From Larimichthys crocea (lineage: Eukaryota > Chordata > Actinopteri > Sciaenidae): a stretch of 64,000 nt of DNA. Location: positions 10,965,930 to 11,029,929 of the forward strand of contig NC_040012.1 in assembly GCF_000972845.2 (NCBI RefSeq), in the 5' to 3' direction. The notes beneath the pieces are model-generated. The model was not told the origin of the DNA and did not search any database. It saw only the letters and a program-made list of their open reading frames with translations. Both the position numbers and the translations under genes were made by a program. Positions 39,301-51,465 of the stretch are shown piece by piece (the first letter of the stretch is position 1; every line of letters starts with the position of its first letter).

Positions 39301-42300
39301 TGTAATCAGTGGTGCTCATGTACACATCTGCAAAAGGCGGCAGTGATCACGTATGTGAGCAAAATGTCAGTGCCAATGTGTCAGCATATGTTGAAAAGCA
39401 AAACTTAAACATCTTTGCTCTCTAAGGATATCTGCACCAGTGATAATGTACACACATGATACAGCCAGTGATTCAAACATCCAGCTTTGGTACATTTACG
39501 TCCCATTTTGGCTATAAATAAATGTCTAAATGTACGCATCGTCTGTCTTTCTTTTTCGACAGTGGTAGTTTTCAGGTGAGATATGGTAAGTACGAGGTAT
39601 TGGATTGAAACAGCAGCTTTTATCTTTTTTGCCAGGAATGTCATCAGATATGAGATGAGTGTTTCCTGAAGAAATTGATTATTTGTTTCACAGAACACAG
39701 AGAGCAATTCAATTTAGTGTGAGGGGGTGGCGATGAAGAGGAAAACAACCCTTGCGAGCACAGCAAATGACGTTTGTCGAAACATTGCGTTTTTTAATGC
39801 CATGCTTGTCACTATTCAATTTGTTTCAGTGTCAGTTTGCTCTTTGCGCTTTTGTACCGTTGTTCTAAGACGTATACTAGTTGCAATATATTCCTGTATA
39901 TTTGCTATATAGAACAATGCATGTTTATTTCTGCTTGTCTAACTTAAATAGATAATACAGTCTCAGCAAGTACATACTGTATCATTATTGAATTCATCAC
40001 ATTTATTCATTCCACTTCCAGGAAACAGGAAGATCATTTTTCTTTACAGTCTGTTGATTTAATCACAACTCATCATAATAACAATTAAAATGGACTGTAT
40101 TGAATAGACTGCACATTACTGCTGTGTACAATAGATTAAGCATAGTATATATGTTTAATTGGCTTTGGACTGCATTATTGCAGGACAATGAAAATGTACT
40201 GTCAGAAAAGTACATCAAAAGTGGATTATGAAACACATGACTAACTATACTGACATCTGAAATAAACAAAGTTACTAAAACAAACCCCAAAACAGACATA
40301 ATACCTGAAAATAAGCTTAAAAAGTTCAATAAAAAAGTTTGAAATAAGAGCGCAAGAGGCACAGAGACTCAAGATCAGCTAATCTGCTGATAGAACTCGT
40401 ACATGACAATACATGACTGTGAATTATGGGTGAACACCTCCATACTTGATTTTGGATATCAATGTCAGAAACAATTTCACTCATCAAGTAGACTTTGATC
40501 AGCATTTCGCCACTGTCTGAGTAAAGATATCAGCTCATTACTTGATTTCTACTTACTGTAAATGAGCACATTAGGACTCCGCTGTTTATTTTCTTTCCAT
40601 TACATGTAAATGAGAGGCACTAGGAGATGAATGGACTCATAGAGGCACAAACCGTTTTCTGGCCTGAGTAAAGTTCACAGATCCCTCATATACTGATGGC
40701 TAACTTTAACCTCTGCGTTCACAGCTCCACTATTTACTTTAGTTTCTGGATGCAGTCAATGGTCTGCAGGAAGCATTGGTCCAGAACGAGGGAATACCTC
40801 TGAGGAGAAGGATGGAGAAAGGAGTCATTCAAACCTGGAATGACAAATAGGTGAGGCTGTTTACGTATGCTGTGTTTACATAAGTTTGTGTTTGGTTTGG
40901 TGGGTTATTGGGCATTTTGGAATAAATCTTCACCTTTTTGCGTAATACAGCTACATAAAACAATATTAAAATTGTTTGGCAAAGTGGAATTTATTTGAAA
41001 GTGATGACACTCTTTAACGACTGAAGTCAGTAAGAGTGGTCATATTAATCTGACAACACTGGTTTTTCACTGAAATAAAACAGTAAAATAAGCATCGAGC
41101 AGCAAAAAGCTTTATTTAAAATCCAAAAGCTGGTAACATCAGTCCTGTTCAACTACCACATGTTCAAAATAAAAGCTCTAGATTACATGTTGCTCACAAA
41201 CACTGGCTTCATTTTTATTTGAAGTTGTGTTATGCAGATTTTTTAAAAAAACAAACAAACAAAAATTTATTAAGTTAAACATTTTCCCTGGAATCGGATG
41301 CAGTTAGGGACCATGACAAGTATTTGCTCCATCAACACCCTTTCTGACGCACATTGCTACATTTGATACATATTTGGCAATCCTGCAGGGCATGTAGTCA
41401 TTAAGCTTATGGTATCTCATCCGTTCCTCCAATGACACATCTCACTCTACTACATTAAAGGTGCCTCACCTTCTATCCAGGAGGTATTCAACACAAGCTG
41501 TTTTTTGTTACTCTGAGCATAAAGGCTTTCTTCATCATGTCCAAACTCTGATATTTTTGTCTTGTGGCACTTTCTCGCTCAGTCCAATGGGGACCTGCCA
41601 ATCTCCCACAGGGTCCTGGAAGAAATAGTGCGGTATTTGAAGCAGTACACTAACTCAGCCATGGTTTTAAATTAAGCGTGATGTGGAGGGAGAGGAGAAG
41701 CAGGAGGGGGTTTCTGCTGAAATCCTTTTGGCTTCATCGGAAGAAAATAACTCGGATGTTAGTATGAATGTAGAGGCCACTCCCACAAGGCTACGCATAT
41801 CGAGACAACCTTTGGATTAAAAAGCTAAGATCGCGTACTGTACATACGTGTGACACGCTCTGGGGACTGTATGGAGGACTACAGTGGGAGTTTGTGTAGC
41901 TTGAGCCTGCATTCATTTTCAACCACTATTCCCACACAGCTGGTTACAAGTCAGAAATGATTAGCAGTAATATTTAAAAGGAATATTGAAGTCTTTGGTA
42001 ACTTAACTGGGGTGTTTAGTATTTAGATTGGCCTGTCACACATTTATGTACAACCATCGGGAGCCAAAAAAAACTCAAAAATCTCTAGGAGGGTCATAGC
42101 CATGAAGGTAAACAATATATTGTAAATATTTGGTTAAGATCCGGTTCCTGTTTTATTGATTAAATTGGACGAACCATTAGTTTTACATTACATTATTGCT
42201 CTGTAGTTCTCTGAAATGAAATGCACTTACGGTTGCCAGCAGTGGAAAAGACATATAGATCTAATAAAATGTGACAGTGACATTTATAAAACAGCAAGAA

Positions 42301-42720
42301 CATAACATAGGAAACCAAGGGGACACTTATCTGGTGCCATCAGGGTTAAATTGAAAGATCTGCTTCTCAAGGAACTTAAGTGGTTAAACTGAGGTCACCC
42401 AGCACATCACAAATGTCTTGAAGGCTCAAACGACGAAAAAGACGGAGATCTACAGGATGTTTGTGTGGCAGAAGAGGAGAGCCTGTTTCCTGCAGGCTGC
42501 TGTTTGTCACATGTGACAGGAGAAGGTAGGGCTCAGCTGGACGTGAGGTTGAGCAGGGACCAGCCAGTTCCCCTGGTTAGTGTCTTGTCTAGGCTGTCAC
42601 AGAGCCTGCAGGAAAACATGCTTGACTTGTCTCATCACGTCACTGCAGAGCTGCAGGTCATGGTGGAGAGTGCTTTTCAGCGATGCCCTCAGCACCCTTC
42701 ATTTCCTCCAGCTGAATGAC
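36327..42720 (-). pseudogene. als2cl: Possible als2cl relic (VPS9-domain end), degenerate
   Basis: Several short minus-strand segments, in the correct N-to-C order for a minus-strand gene, resemble the VPS9-domain C-terminal part of ALS2CL/alsin as I remember it. The best is 40738-40799: a 62-bp exon with a strong acceptor (TTCTCCTCAG) and a GTAAAT donor, encoding RYSLVLDQCFLQTIDCIQKL, close to the RYSLV-x-D-x-CF motif of ALS2CL. Upstream, near 41,470-41,540, HDEESLYAQ resembles the family's HEREDSFYSQ. Near 42,600-42,710, SLKSTLHHDLQL resembles its SLHPLG region, followed by a stop. Downstream, 36,330-36,530 contains EELQGIDFLKC and a DDPVPPVFLLL segment in different frames, resembling the protein's end. 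Frames are broken and there is no room for the N-terminal two thirds of the protein before ccdc13. ALS2CL family proteins act with Rab5 and alsin in endosome dynamics. Recalled alignments can mislead; only the 40,738 exon is reasonably secure. Confidence 0.42.
40738..40799 (-). CDS. als2cl-like VPS9 exon fragment
   Basis: A 62-bp minus-strand open segment bounded by a polypyrimidine tract and CAG acceptor and by a GTAAAT donor, starting in phase 0 and ending with two bases of a codon. It encodes RYSLVLDQCF followed by LQTIDCIQKL. This agrees in about 12 of 20 positions with my recollection of human ALS2CL just before its last exons. No convincing partner exon in the right phase was found downstream, so it may be an orphan exon of a dying gene. 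Confidence 0.45.
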
Positions 42721-43122
42721 CAGCCAGGAGACAACATACAAGAGCAACATGGACATCTGTGTGCAACCCAAACATGACGGTTGGAATGAGCACTGTCCAC
42801 AGGCTGTGTCCATTTCCATGCATCACTATTTCTGTCTGGTTTAAATTTAAAACTGGGAAAAACAACAATCTTGTTTTCAGAACCAGCTCAACTACTGTGT
42901 TGTCACAAATGCCAATGGACTTGTTGGACAGTCTATTAAAATCGCCTGTGGACAGTTCCAGTTGTTCAGACTCCTGCCCTAGATAGCCACAAGCGAAACA
43001 GACAAAGGGAGAAATTGATGAGTCAGAGCATAAAAAAAAAATGAAAATCTGCTTGACATTATTGCATCATGTTGTCACTCACACTTGGCATATCAATTCT
43101 ATCCTTGCTGCTTTTACAGTCA

Positions 43123-46100
43123 TTACTTTGAATCTAATTGTGTCCTCTCCAGCTGCTGCTCCAGGATCACCATCCTCCGGCGTTCCTCCTGGTATTCCTG
43201 TTTGGCCTCCAAAAACCTCTGGTACATCTCTTTTTCTCTGGAAGATTCAAGCAAGATCTCTTTAAGTTTCAAAATAGTTAATAAATATTGCCATTCCTTT
43301 TGATAGTGAGTGTACAGATGGACTCTTCAGTTTAACATAGAACATTAAATTGGTTTGCTTTGATCTCTACTAAATGTGATGCTTAGTGTAGATACAAGCA
43401 TAATACTCTTATATTTAATTCAGTCTGAAGGTGTTTGCACACATCAGTCAGAATCAGACTGAATAAATCAAATTAATTCCGAGGCTAAGAGAAAACAATG
43501 CTACAATAAATAGAAAGCGTGTCCTTGCCCTTGATATGGGCACTACAACAGACTACAAAAAATACTTATAACAAAACATTCTGATGTTTGTGATGCAAAA
43601 TCTGAATCTGAAAATCAAATTAAATCTGAAAAATATTAAATGTCAAAGCTCATGGATTCTGCCAGTCCTGGGACTAAGATGTCTTTTATACATGCATCTT
43701 ACTGACATTTTGTCATATTAGCTTTTTGTTAGACTATATTAGACTTTACGTGAGAGAAACGAGCACTAACATTGATTTAAATCTCTATTTGGCAAAGAAA
43801 TACATTTCCACTAACACCATGTACCATTTCCGATAAAAAACTGAGAGTATATTTACTTTGTCTGTAGGACTTTAACCAGCTCAAAGAGTCTGTCCTTCTC
43901 CACGCAGAGGGCTCTATATTCATTACACTGAGTCATCAGTGCGCTCACATCAGCGGAGCATTGTGGACATTTTAAAAAACTTGGACTCCTGAGAAGAAAA
44001 GGACACAACATTAAAACAAACATGTTTGCTGTTCGTTCATTTCACTGTGCAACTGCACATGTTTATCAACATATCCGAGTAGATTTATATCTACTTACAT
44101 GAATTCTACACTACTTCCCACAGCAGGCAGCACCAGTTTGTGACCAAATTTGGAAACAGAACTGGAAAAAGAAAGATGACAGACAGTCATATTAACAGGA
44201 AATCCTAGTAGAATACACAGCCCCAAACAAAATCAATAACCTGATTACACAAAGTCCCCTATTTGCTACAGTGAATTGTTAACCCTTAGTTTGCCAGCCC
44301 AGATCTTAGAACCCAGTCTTAATGTAACAATAGAGATGTAAATGCATCATCAATAGTCTTATTGACTGTCAGTGACTAATTCTTATCAAGTAAATTAACA
44401 ACATTCATATTCCAATGATCATTTAGTATGGTTACCATTAGTGCACGTACCCTGAAGATGTTATTCTCTTGTTAATGTCGCCCTCTTCAGGAAGAGATCC
44501 TGAACTGCAGATCGTCTTGAGGTTGGACTGTCTTTCCGATCCCTCCTCCTGCAGCAGATGTACATTTAATGGCTTGGCCAAGCATTAGGACAAAAGTTTA
44601 AATGGACAAATACTTTTTTCAACTCAAATTTTGTGTTCTTTGATACGAAGTCCAATGCAGCAATCATTTTGCTGAGCTGAGTTCAGATCTTGATTTTGCT
44701 TTTTCTGTTTACCTTGGCAGGGAGCTGCTGGATTTGTTCCTCTAGTTGTTTGATCTTGGACTTAAGCTTTTGGATCAGAGCGCTGTGTTCTGAAGGCTCA
44801 CTGCTCAGCTGCTGGGTCTCCTTGCTCTGTTGGCTGAGTCGTTTCAGCACGTCCTGCATCCGGGCCTGCTGCTTCTGCCAGAGATAGAAGGGGCAATGAT
44901 TGTCACAAAAGATTCCTGATTATTTTTGTATTATTCTGGCTGAAAAAATGATTCACTGGAAATACAAGTTTTTCACTTTATAATTGAAAATATAGTCAGA
45001 TACGCTCTACATTGTCTCCTACACAATTTGTGTGTGTACACATAATAGAAGATAAGTATATAAATATAAGTAGATATTTTAGTCTTATCTAGGCCTTACC
45101 AGCAGAGCATCCACAAGCTCGTCGTCATGTTTACCCTTCTCCAGGAGGGTGGATATCTGGACCTTCAGGGTTTTCATCTCGGTAGACAGAATTTTGTTCC
45201 GGGCTTTTGAGGCTTCCAGCTTTTTCTTCACCTCCTCATGGTCTTTCATGAGGGCCTCATAGTCTACTGAGATCCTCTGTACAGGCGTGGTAGGAGAGCA
45301 GTGTCTTAGCACATTAACAAATTCTTCTTTCTATTCATTCACAATTATTGTACAGCACACGCACCTCAAATGCCTCCCTCTTCTCCTTCTCGATGGAGCG
45401 AATGTAGCTGAGGTTCCTGTCCTGGGGAGGGGTTTTCTGAAGTACCCCCACACCCAGAAACTCTTCTTCTACACTCAGGACACTTTGCTGTCTTCGCTGA
45501 TTTGACTGGTTCAACTGCTGCTCAAGGTCCCGTACCTGTTGCACAATTCCTATTTTTGTTAATGCTGAATTAAGTGAAATAATTTTGGACCTTTTCATTT
45601 GAGAAACACATCATGTTTTTAAGTTGGACTCTTTTAGCTTACCCTTGTCTGAAGAGCCAGTATCTGCTGAGAGCGACCTCTAAAACTCCCTGGGCAGCTT
45701 AGCAATTGCTGAAGGTTGACCTCTTCCCCAACCTCACTGATCAAAACCTATAACAGCAGGTAGTGGATCATATTTTGGAACACAGAAGTCATCGATTAAT
45801 TATACTGTGCCACCTACAACACCTTCACAAAGAGTCTTAAGGCCTGGGAAAAGTCAGTCTGTTGTCATCATTCTGTACATTTTATCGCTCGATAGGTTTG
45901 GAAACATCTCACCAAAGGACTGCAGTTGAAAATGAGCTAGCTGACACAACACTGGCACGTTTACAGAAATGTTGGTTAATATGTTTTAGAAATAAATGAA
46001 TTTAAATGAAGTGTGAATATGCTATTCTTATTGAGAAGTTAGACTTAAGGCAGAAAAAAAAAGATACTACCTTCTGAGCTACTTTCAACTCCTGTTTGAC

Positions 46101-47231
46101 AGATTGAACCTGGTTGCGATACTCAGTCACTTTCAGCTGGGCAGCAGATAATTTCTCTTGCAGTGATTTCACCACTGGATTGTCCTGCTTTTGTGAACAG
46201 ATGGTGTATGATTCAGACTGAGTTTCAATCATTTAAGTTAGGGAGACATAAAAATAATCTTATGGTAAAATACCTCACAGTCTTCAGTGGATCTCCTGTT
46301 CTGTGACTTGGTATCAGTCTTTAGCTCAGGTGGAGAGTGCACCAAAGCAACTTGCAGCTATAGACAGGAGCATACCATTACACTTATTCAAGTATTCCCT
46401 TTGGAAATAATATCAATGATATTATAAACCACATATTTTTGATTAAACAAATATATAGTTTAAAACAAATTGTTCATCAAAAATGAATAGATTTTTTTTT
46501 GTTACCTCTTTTTCAAGCTCTTTAATTCTGTTGCTGTGTTGCTTGGATTTAATCTTTTCTCGCTCAACTTCAGCAGCTAGTTCTCTATTCTTCTTGGATA
46601 ACTCCACTATCTTGGTGGCTGCTATATCCCCTGTCAAGCCCGATGTGCCTAAGCGGATGAGTGAATGAGTCATGAGGAAGCAGGGATGGGATGTATCTAT
46701 AGCATCACTGTGGTGCAAAATAAGTGGAGGTTACCTGCTAAAGCCAGTCGTTCTTCTTCTCTTTTCTTCTTCAGGTGTTTAATCTCAAAATCCTTCTCGC
46801 TCAGAAGTTTGAAGAGCCGACCATTTTCATCCTTAAGCTCCCTCAGCTGGTCCAGCAAAGTATCATTCTGTTGCGATCTGCGGGGCGGTAATTAACATGA
46901 AAACACTCGGTAGAAGAGAGAGATCATTTGCAAGTTGAGAAAGGGATTGTTTGCATCGATTTGTATCTTAACGCATTCATTCAATCATATTTTTTTGTTT
47001 AATCAAAAAAAATTTGATTGAATGAAAAAACATTTGTTTCAGCCTCTGTAAGACTCACCTGTCTTCCTGAACACCTTGCTTAGATAGATCCAAATCATCC
47101 TGGGTATCGCTGACATTAAGCTTATCTGTTTCTTTATCCTTCTTCCTGTCCAATATCTTTTTCTCCTGCTGTTTTTGTAGTGCTTGGAACTGAAGCTTCA
47201 AATCCTTTAGTTCATCATCATGCTCCATGAT
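43123..47231 (-). CDS. ccdc13: Coiled-coil domain-containing protein 13
   Basis: Thirteen minus-strand coding exons join in phase: 47059-47231 (ATG at 47226-47228), 46735-46877, 46506-46648, 46274-46357, 46071-46184, 45643-45747, 45365-45535, 45100-45276, 44713-44874, 44451-44548, 44099-44161, 43857-43988 and 43123-43237, totalling 558 residues. The protein is almost wholly heptad-rich coiled coil. Recognition rests on family-typical blocks such as [52 protein letters not shown] and [14 protein letters not shown]13 is a centriolar-satellite protein needed for ciliogenesis and genome stability. A shorter zinc-like CPQC motif occurs in the exon at 43857. The last exon ends [13 protein letters not shown]. 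The product is shorter than human CCDC13 (about 700 residues), so small exons may have been missed, although phases are continuous. An upstream 5' UTR exon ends at a GTGAGC donor at 47672. Confidence 0.92.
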
Positions 47232-47672
47232 CTGTGATGGAGAAAACAATCAACTTGTGATGGAGAAAATGGCAGTGGAAATCAACATTATGGACGCTTG
47301 GATATACATTTCCCTTGATTTAAAGTGCCACAATTTGGCACTTTCTTGTTTAATTTTACCAGCCTGGCAATCTTTGATCCATCATTACTTACATTTCACT
47401 AGCAGATCAAGTTTAAGTGATACAACACTTGTTGAAATAAAGGCCCTGGATTTGCCCTCCTACTTATGCAGAGCACAGATGTTATCATCACTGATGCTCC
47501 TTGCCTACGGACTAAAAATGACTTACTTCAGTCTTGTTAGCCAAAAAACAAAAACGATATTTACTATTTGACGTGACGAGCAGTTAGCGAGATAACGTCG
47601 ACGTTTAAGATAATGTGAGCTCTCAGAACTTTAATTCCTGAAGTGGCACATCAAGTTAGGAAAATAGCTCAC

Positions 47673-47760
47673 CTGTCATTTATCGAAGTTCCGCCCTTGT
47701 AAACGATTCAGAGGCTGTTTTTGCACTGTGACATTTCAGTTTTGGTACTTGAAGCATCTG
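47673..47760 (-). other. ccdc13 5' UTR exon (probable)
   Basis: On the minus strand the sequence reads ATGACAG|GTGAGC, a good donor whose intron would end at the CACAG acceptor just before the ccdc13 ATG exon (47231). The 5' limit is not visible and the upper coordinate is approximate. Confidence 0.5.
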
Positions 47761-47792
47761 GTAGCAGCTCTTTTACTGATTGCGACGCTGCT

Positions 47793-47866
47793 GTATCCAT
47801 AGCAACGGCACCCTCGAGATTTCTGACAAGATGTCGCGAGAGTAGGGAGAACGTAGTCATGGCAAC
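47793..47866. promoter_or_regulatory. Two X-box-like RFX sites in the ccdc13 promoter
   Basis: GTATCCATAGCAAC at 47793-47806 and GTAGTCATGGCAAC at 47853-47866 each match the ciliary X-box half-sites (GTNRCC, spacer, RGYAAC) with one mismatch in the left half and a perfect right half. Both sit just upstream of the inferred ccdc13 first exon. RFX factors drive ciliary genes, which fits the function of CCDC13. Confidence 0.6.
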
Positions 47867-47869
47867 GAG

Positions 47870-50242
47870 AGGGCGCTACTAACTACTAGACAAACAGTCT
47901 GTGACGTTGGTTAAATATTATCCAGTTTAACATTTTTTCACTAGTCAATAAGTGATAAACTTCTTTTTAACTTGGTGAATGGTTTCAAAGGAGGCGGGAA
48001 GAAGTTAGCTAACAGTAACGGCTGCAAAAGTAGAGCAGGATAAACGTTTCTAAATGTGTGCAATGTGCTAAGACTCACTAGTAAGTAGTAATAGGTGTGA
48101 GTAATGAAGCCTTTATCATTGAGCAATATCCTACACGACCGCAAGGGGGTGAGATATTCTACAAAGCAGCTTTGTCAAAGGTAAAGGGACACCAATGCCA
48201 AAAAAAACTAAGAAACAATGGCACAAGTGTTTTGTCAGCTTGGAATATACTGGCTGTGTGTACATGTTTAAAACAATCATACATATATGTTTTTAGTTAT
48301 AAACTGTTCTGTTTCTAAACAGAAATGTAAAAATACTATTTCTCATTTGATAGTGAATGCCACAGAAGCTTCAGAGTACCTCATCCTTCGACCCAGGACT
48401 GAAGGAAAGGGATCGTCCCTGTTCCCCTTTGTAACATGATGCAGTTGCACAACCTGATTTCAGGTAATCTTGTTGATTCCTCAGATGTGCGTAATACTTT
48501 CCATCACATGAGTTCCAAAGTCACAGTGACACAGCATTTTATAGCATCATGTTTAATTTAATGGATCTCCTGTTCAGATCTTAAAGTAAAGCGGGGGCAA
48601 TACAGGAAAGCAGAGCAGTTTTATCTGATGGGAGTGGTGGGGTTATCTTTTTTTGAATGACTGTGTAATGGTTTTGTTTGTCTCTGGATACCACAAGTTG
48701 CACAATAAGTGTTCATTTCATTTTGCAAGTTAAGCAAGTTTGACCTCAGGTACAAGAACATCAATTGTAATAAACTGTACACCCAATTGCCAACTTGTTA
48801 TGCACACTTAACTAAAACTAAGTAGTGCAGCCTTCAACTGGTCATCTATTCGGATTATGTCCTGCACTGACATCGTATCCTGAAGAAGACTTGCTCTTCT
48901 GCTTTTCTTTACATGTCACACCAATGTTCGACCATCTTTACTGATATATTCCCTAGATCAAAATAACTTTTGTTTCTATTGTTATATATTATTGAGCAGT
49001 CTTTGTGACTGAAGCTCCTGCCATCCTAGCCACAACAATAAAACATTTTTTTGTCTTGCCATTTGGATATAAAATCAGAATTGACTCATATATCCAGGAA
49101 CATTTCCTTTACCTGTCTGTACATCAGACTATATTAGTTTTAACTAGATGCACAAAACAAACTGTTAACTGATTATATATTGCCATTCGTATGACAAAAC
49201 ACAGTTTCAGTGGGAGGCTTCAAAACACAACAGGATTTCAGAATAAGAGACTTGTCATTTTTATTTTCAAAGGGAAAAAGAAAAAAAAATATCCAAAAAT
49301 AATGTTCTGTATTTGCACACAACACCAACACAACTTTGTGAATAACTTAACAAGGCATCTATGTAAGCATATCACAATACCGACTATAAAGATGAAATTT
49401 TATAGGTTACACTCTGTAGGTCTACCTCAGTGACTAATGAAACACTGGACCCATGTGTATCACAACATAGTGATAAAAATATGAAAAAAAAGACAACCTT
49501 TACTTTCAGTTTGTATAAAGTCTGCTAAAGAATTAACTACACAACTATTTCCATCTGATTAATGTATATTTTTATTGTAGGATAACCTGATGCTGTAATG
49601 ACATTTGTCCTTGCTGTTAAAATAATGTGAAAGCACAGGCTTTGTGTATATTGTCAAATCCTTCCATAATATGCCACTAGTGCACTGGAATGCCCATTTT
49701 TAAAAAATGGGCTAAGGTGCAATTTCAATTTGGCAGTACAGTACAGTAGTACATAAAAGAATACAGCTGGTAAAAGACAATAAACCTGTAAAAAAAAAAA
49801 AAAAAAAAAAATCAGGCGACCTGCCATTGGTAGTTATCTATGAATCTAGGCTTGACGTTGTCGTACCATCTTCAACTGATTTACTAGATTTTATAGTTTT
49901 TGATATTTCACTCACACGTCACTCAAATTCAAGGTAGAGCTTACAAATCAGTAATGTCGCCCGTCCACACAGATATGAAACCAGCTGGGTTTGCAACTGC
50001 AAACACACAGTGTTAAAGCAGCTGAGATCAACACACCTCATTCTCAATACAGAAATGATAGCTCGACCCTCTGGTGCTATTTAGAAGGCCCTGTAAGAAG
50101 TGTAATCAATAAGTTATAATAATTTACAGTGGCTCGAAGGGATGTGCGCATACAAAAATTATGACACATCTCGAAAAAAATAAACGCTCTACACGTCTTA
50201 ATATGAGGTAATATTAAGGGACATGTATGTCAGTGTAAGATT
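47870..50242. other. Intergenic region and probable higd1a 3' UTR
   Basis: No supported exon on either strand. The right part (about 49,200-50,242) may be the higd1a 3' UTR on the minus strand. There is a poly(A) run near 49,791-49,811. Open frames such as 49191-49433 are AT-rich and unconvincing. Confidence 0.4.
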
Positions 50243-50842
50243 TCACTTGTGCTCCACCGCTTTCTGTTCTTGTATGGGTTTTGCAAAGTATTCTTTGTAC
50301 ATTGAATACAGGACGCCTAAAAACAAAGAAACAGACAGATAGGTTACATGACAGTCCTCAAATTGTGCAACAAACTGAAATAAAAATAAAGTTATATTCA
50401 GAAATGTGACACTTCTGGCTACATACCAATAGTCATGGCTCCGACCACAAAGCCTTGGGCAGCCACACGCATGTGGATCAGGTGAACTGACATTTTTGTG
50501 TCTCCCCGACTTTTCATTTTCATCAGTCTGTAGCCAACAATGCCAAGGAATCCAGCCATTCCTGCAAGGAAACAAGACGGGTGGATCAATTCGCACAGAT
50601 GACTAACTGAAACAAAGTCAGTGTGGCTTTTATAGTGCTAAAGTTTGAGTATGAATCCATCTTTCACAGAGTAGCCTGATATGAGACAGTATTGTTACAC
50701 TTCACTACAGGAAACTGAGTGGGTGGATTCAAAAGGTCTGGACCCCGCCAAGGGACACAACGTACTACTCACCCACTGGGACAAATGGATTTTCCTTTGC
50801 TTTGCGCATGAACTTGGACTCGTTCTCGTCATAACTAGTCAT
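50243..50842 (-). CDS. higd1a: HIG1 hypoxia inducible domain family member 1A
   Basis: Three coding exons on the minus strand (50773-50842, 50427-50561, 50243-50316) join in phase to 92 residues starting MTSYDENESKFMRKAKENPF. The HIG_1_N domain is clear: FVPVG, then a membrane segment, KSRGDTKMSVHLIHMRVAAQ, and a second membrane segment GFVVGAMTIG, ending YSMYKEYFAKP plus a short tail. HIGD1A sits in the inner mitochondrial membrane, associates with respiratory complexes III/IV and promotes survival in hypoxia; it is a HIF-1 target in mammals. Length matches the family (about 93). The ATG exon starts at a TTTTTAG acceptor at 50847, so a 5' UTR exon lies upstream (see 51,330). Confidence 0.96.
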
Positions 50843-51329
50843 CTTGGCTAAAAAAAAAGAAAAGAAAACAAAAGAAAAGTTAAGTTTAAGAGCAAGAGTT
50901 AGGTTTTAGTCCTAAAACACAGCATGCTAACTCCCATTCACACCCATTCTCGGTGTTAAAGCCTCACTGAAAAACCCAAACAAGTTCTGGATAAGCTTAA
51001 AGTTTACTAAATAATGATTAATATTTAATATTTAATATTGTACCTCAAGCCGGTTTGTAACTGACTGTTCAGAGCTAATGTAAGTTACCACATGAGCTGC
51101 TCAGAGGTTACACATGAAGGGCAGCAGGAAAACACATCCTTCTATAGGCCTGGGTTACTCTACATATCCTGCATACTGTAAAACACATCAACCACTGACC
51201 AACGCTATGTTATAATTTATTTAAAGTGGCTTATATTTGGATAAAATAAAACAATCAAGATCCGAGGATCGCCGTTTTAAAAGCACATAAAACCTCCGTT
51301 ACATCCGTCAGAGTTGGACTTATTCTTAC

Positions 51330-51430
51330 CCGTTTGAGATGTGTCGTTAGTTGACTCGCCTGCAAAGAAATTGTGATGTTTTATGAGTCTTAAAGTCTCA
51401 GATCACACGCTCCGTGTAAAGGAAGTGCGG
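51330..51430 (-). other. higd1a 5' UTR exon (probable)
   Basis: On the minus strand the sequence reads CAAACG|GGTAAGAATAAG, giving a strong donor at 51329. The exon probably runs from a start site near 51,400-51,430. A TTTGCAG motif at 51360-51366 could alternatively make a 30-base internal exon. Confidence 0.5.
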
Positions 51431-51438
51431 AGCCGGCT

Positions 51439-51465
51439 ACGTGATGTAACGCACGTTTGACGTCA
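51439..51465. promoter_or_regulatory. higd1a promoter: HRE cores and consensus CRE
   Basis: Within 27 bases are TACGTG (plus strand, an RCGTG hypoxia-response core at 51439-51443), GCACGT at 51451-51456 (RCGTG core on the minus strand) and a perfect TGACGTCA cAMP-response palindrome at 51458-51465. All lie just upstream of the inferred higd1a start. Confidence 0.5.

Noticed and set aside
39405..39707. 100-codon minus-strand open frame
   Set aside because: No family motifs, no splice support, AT-rich composition; also checked for ALS2CL-like end motifs and found none.
47227..47571. 114-codon plus-strand open frame upstream of ccdc13
   Set aside because: It overlaps the ccdc13 first intron and start region on the other strand and shows no motif or splice support.
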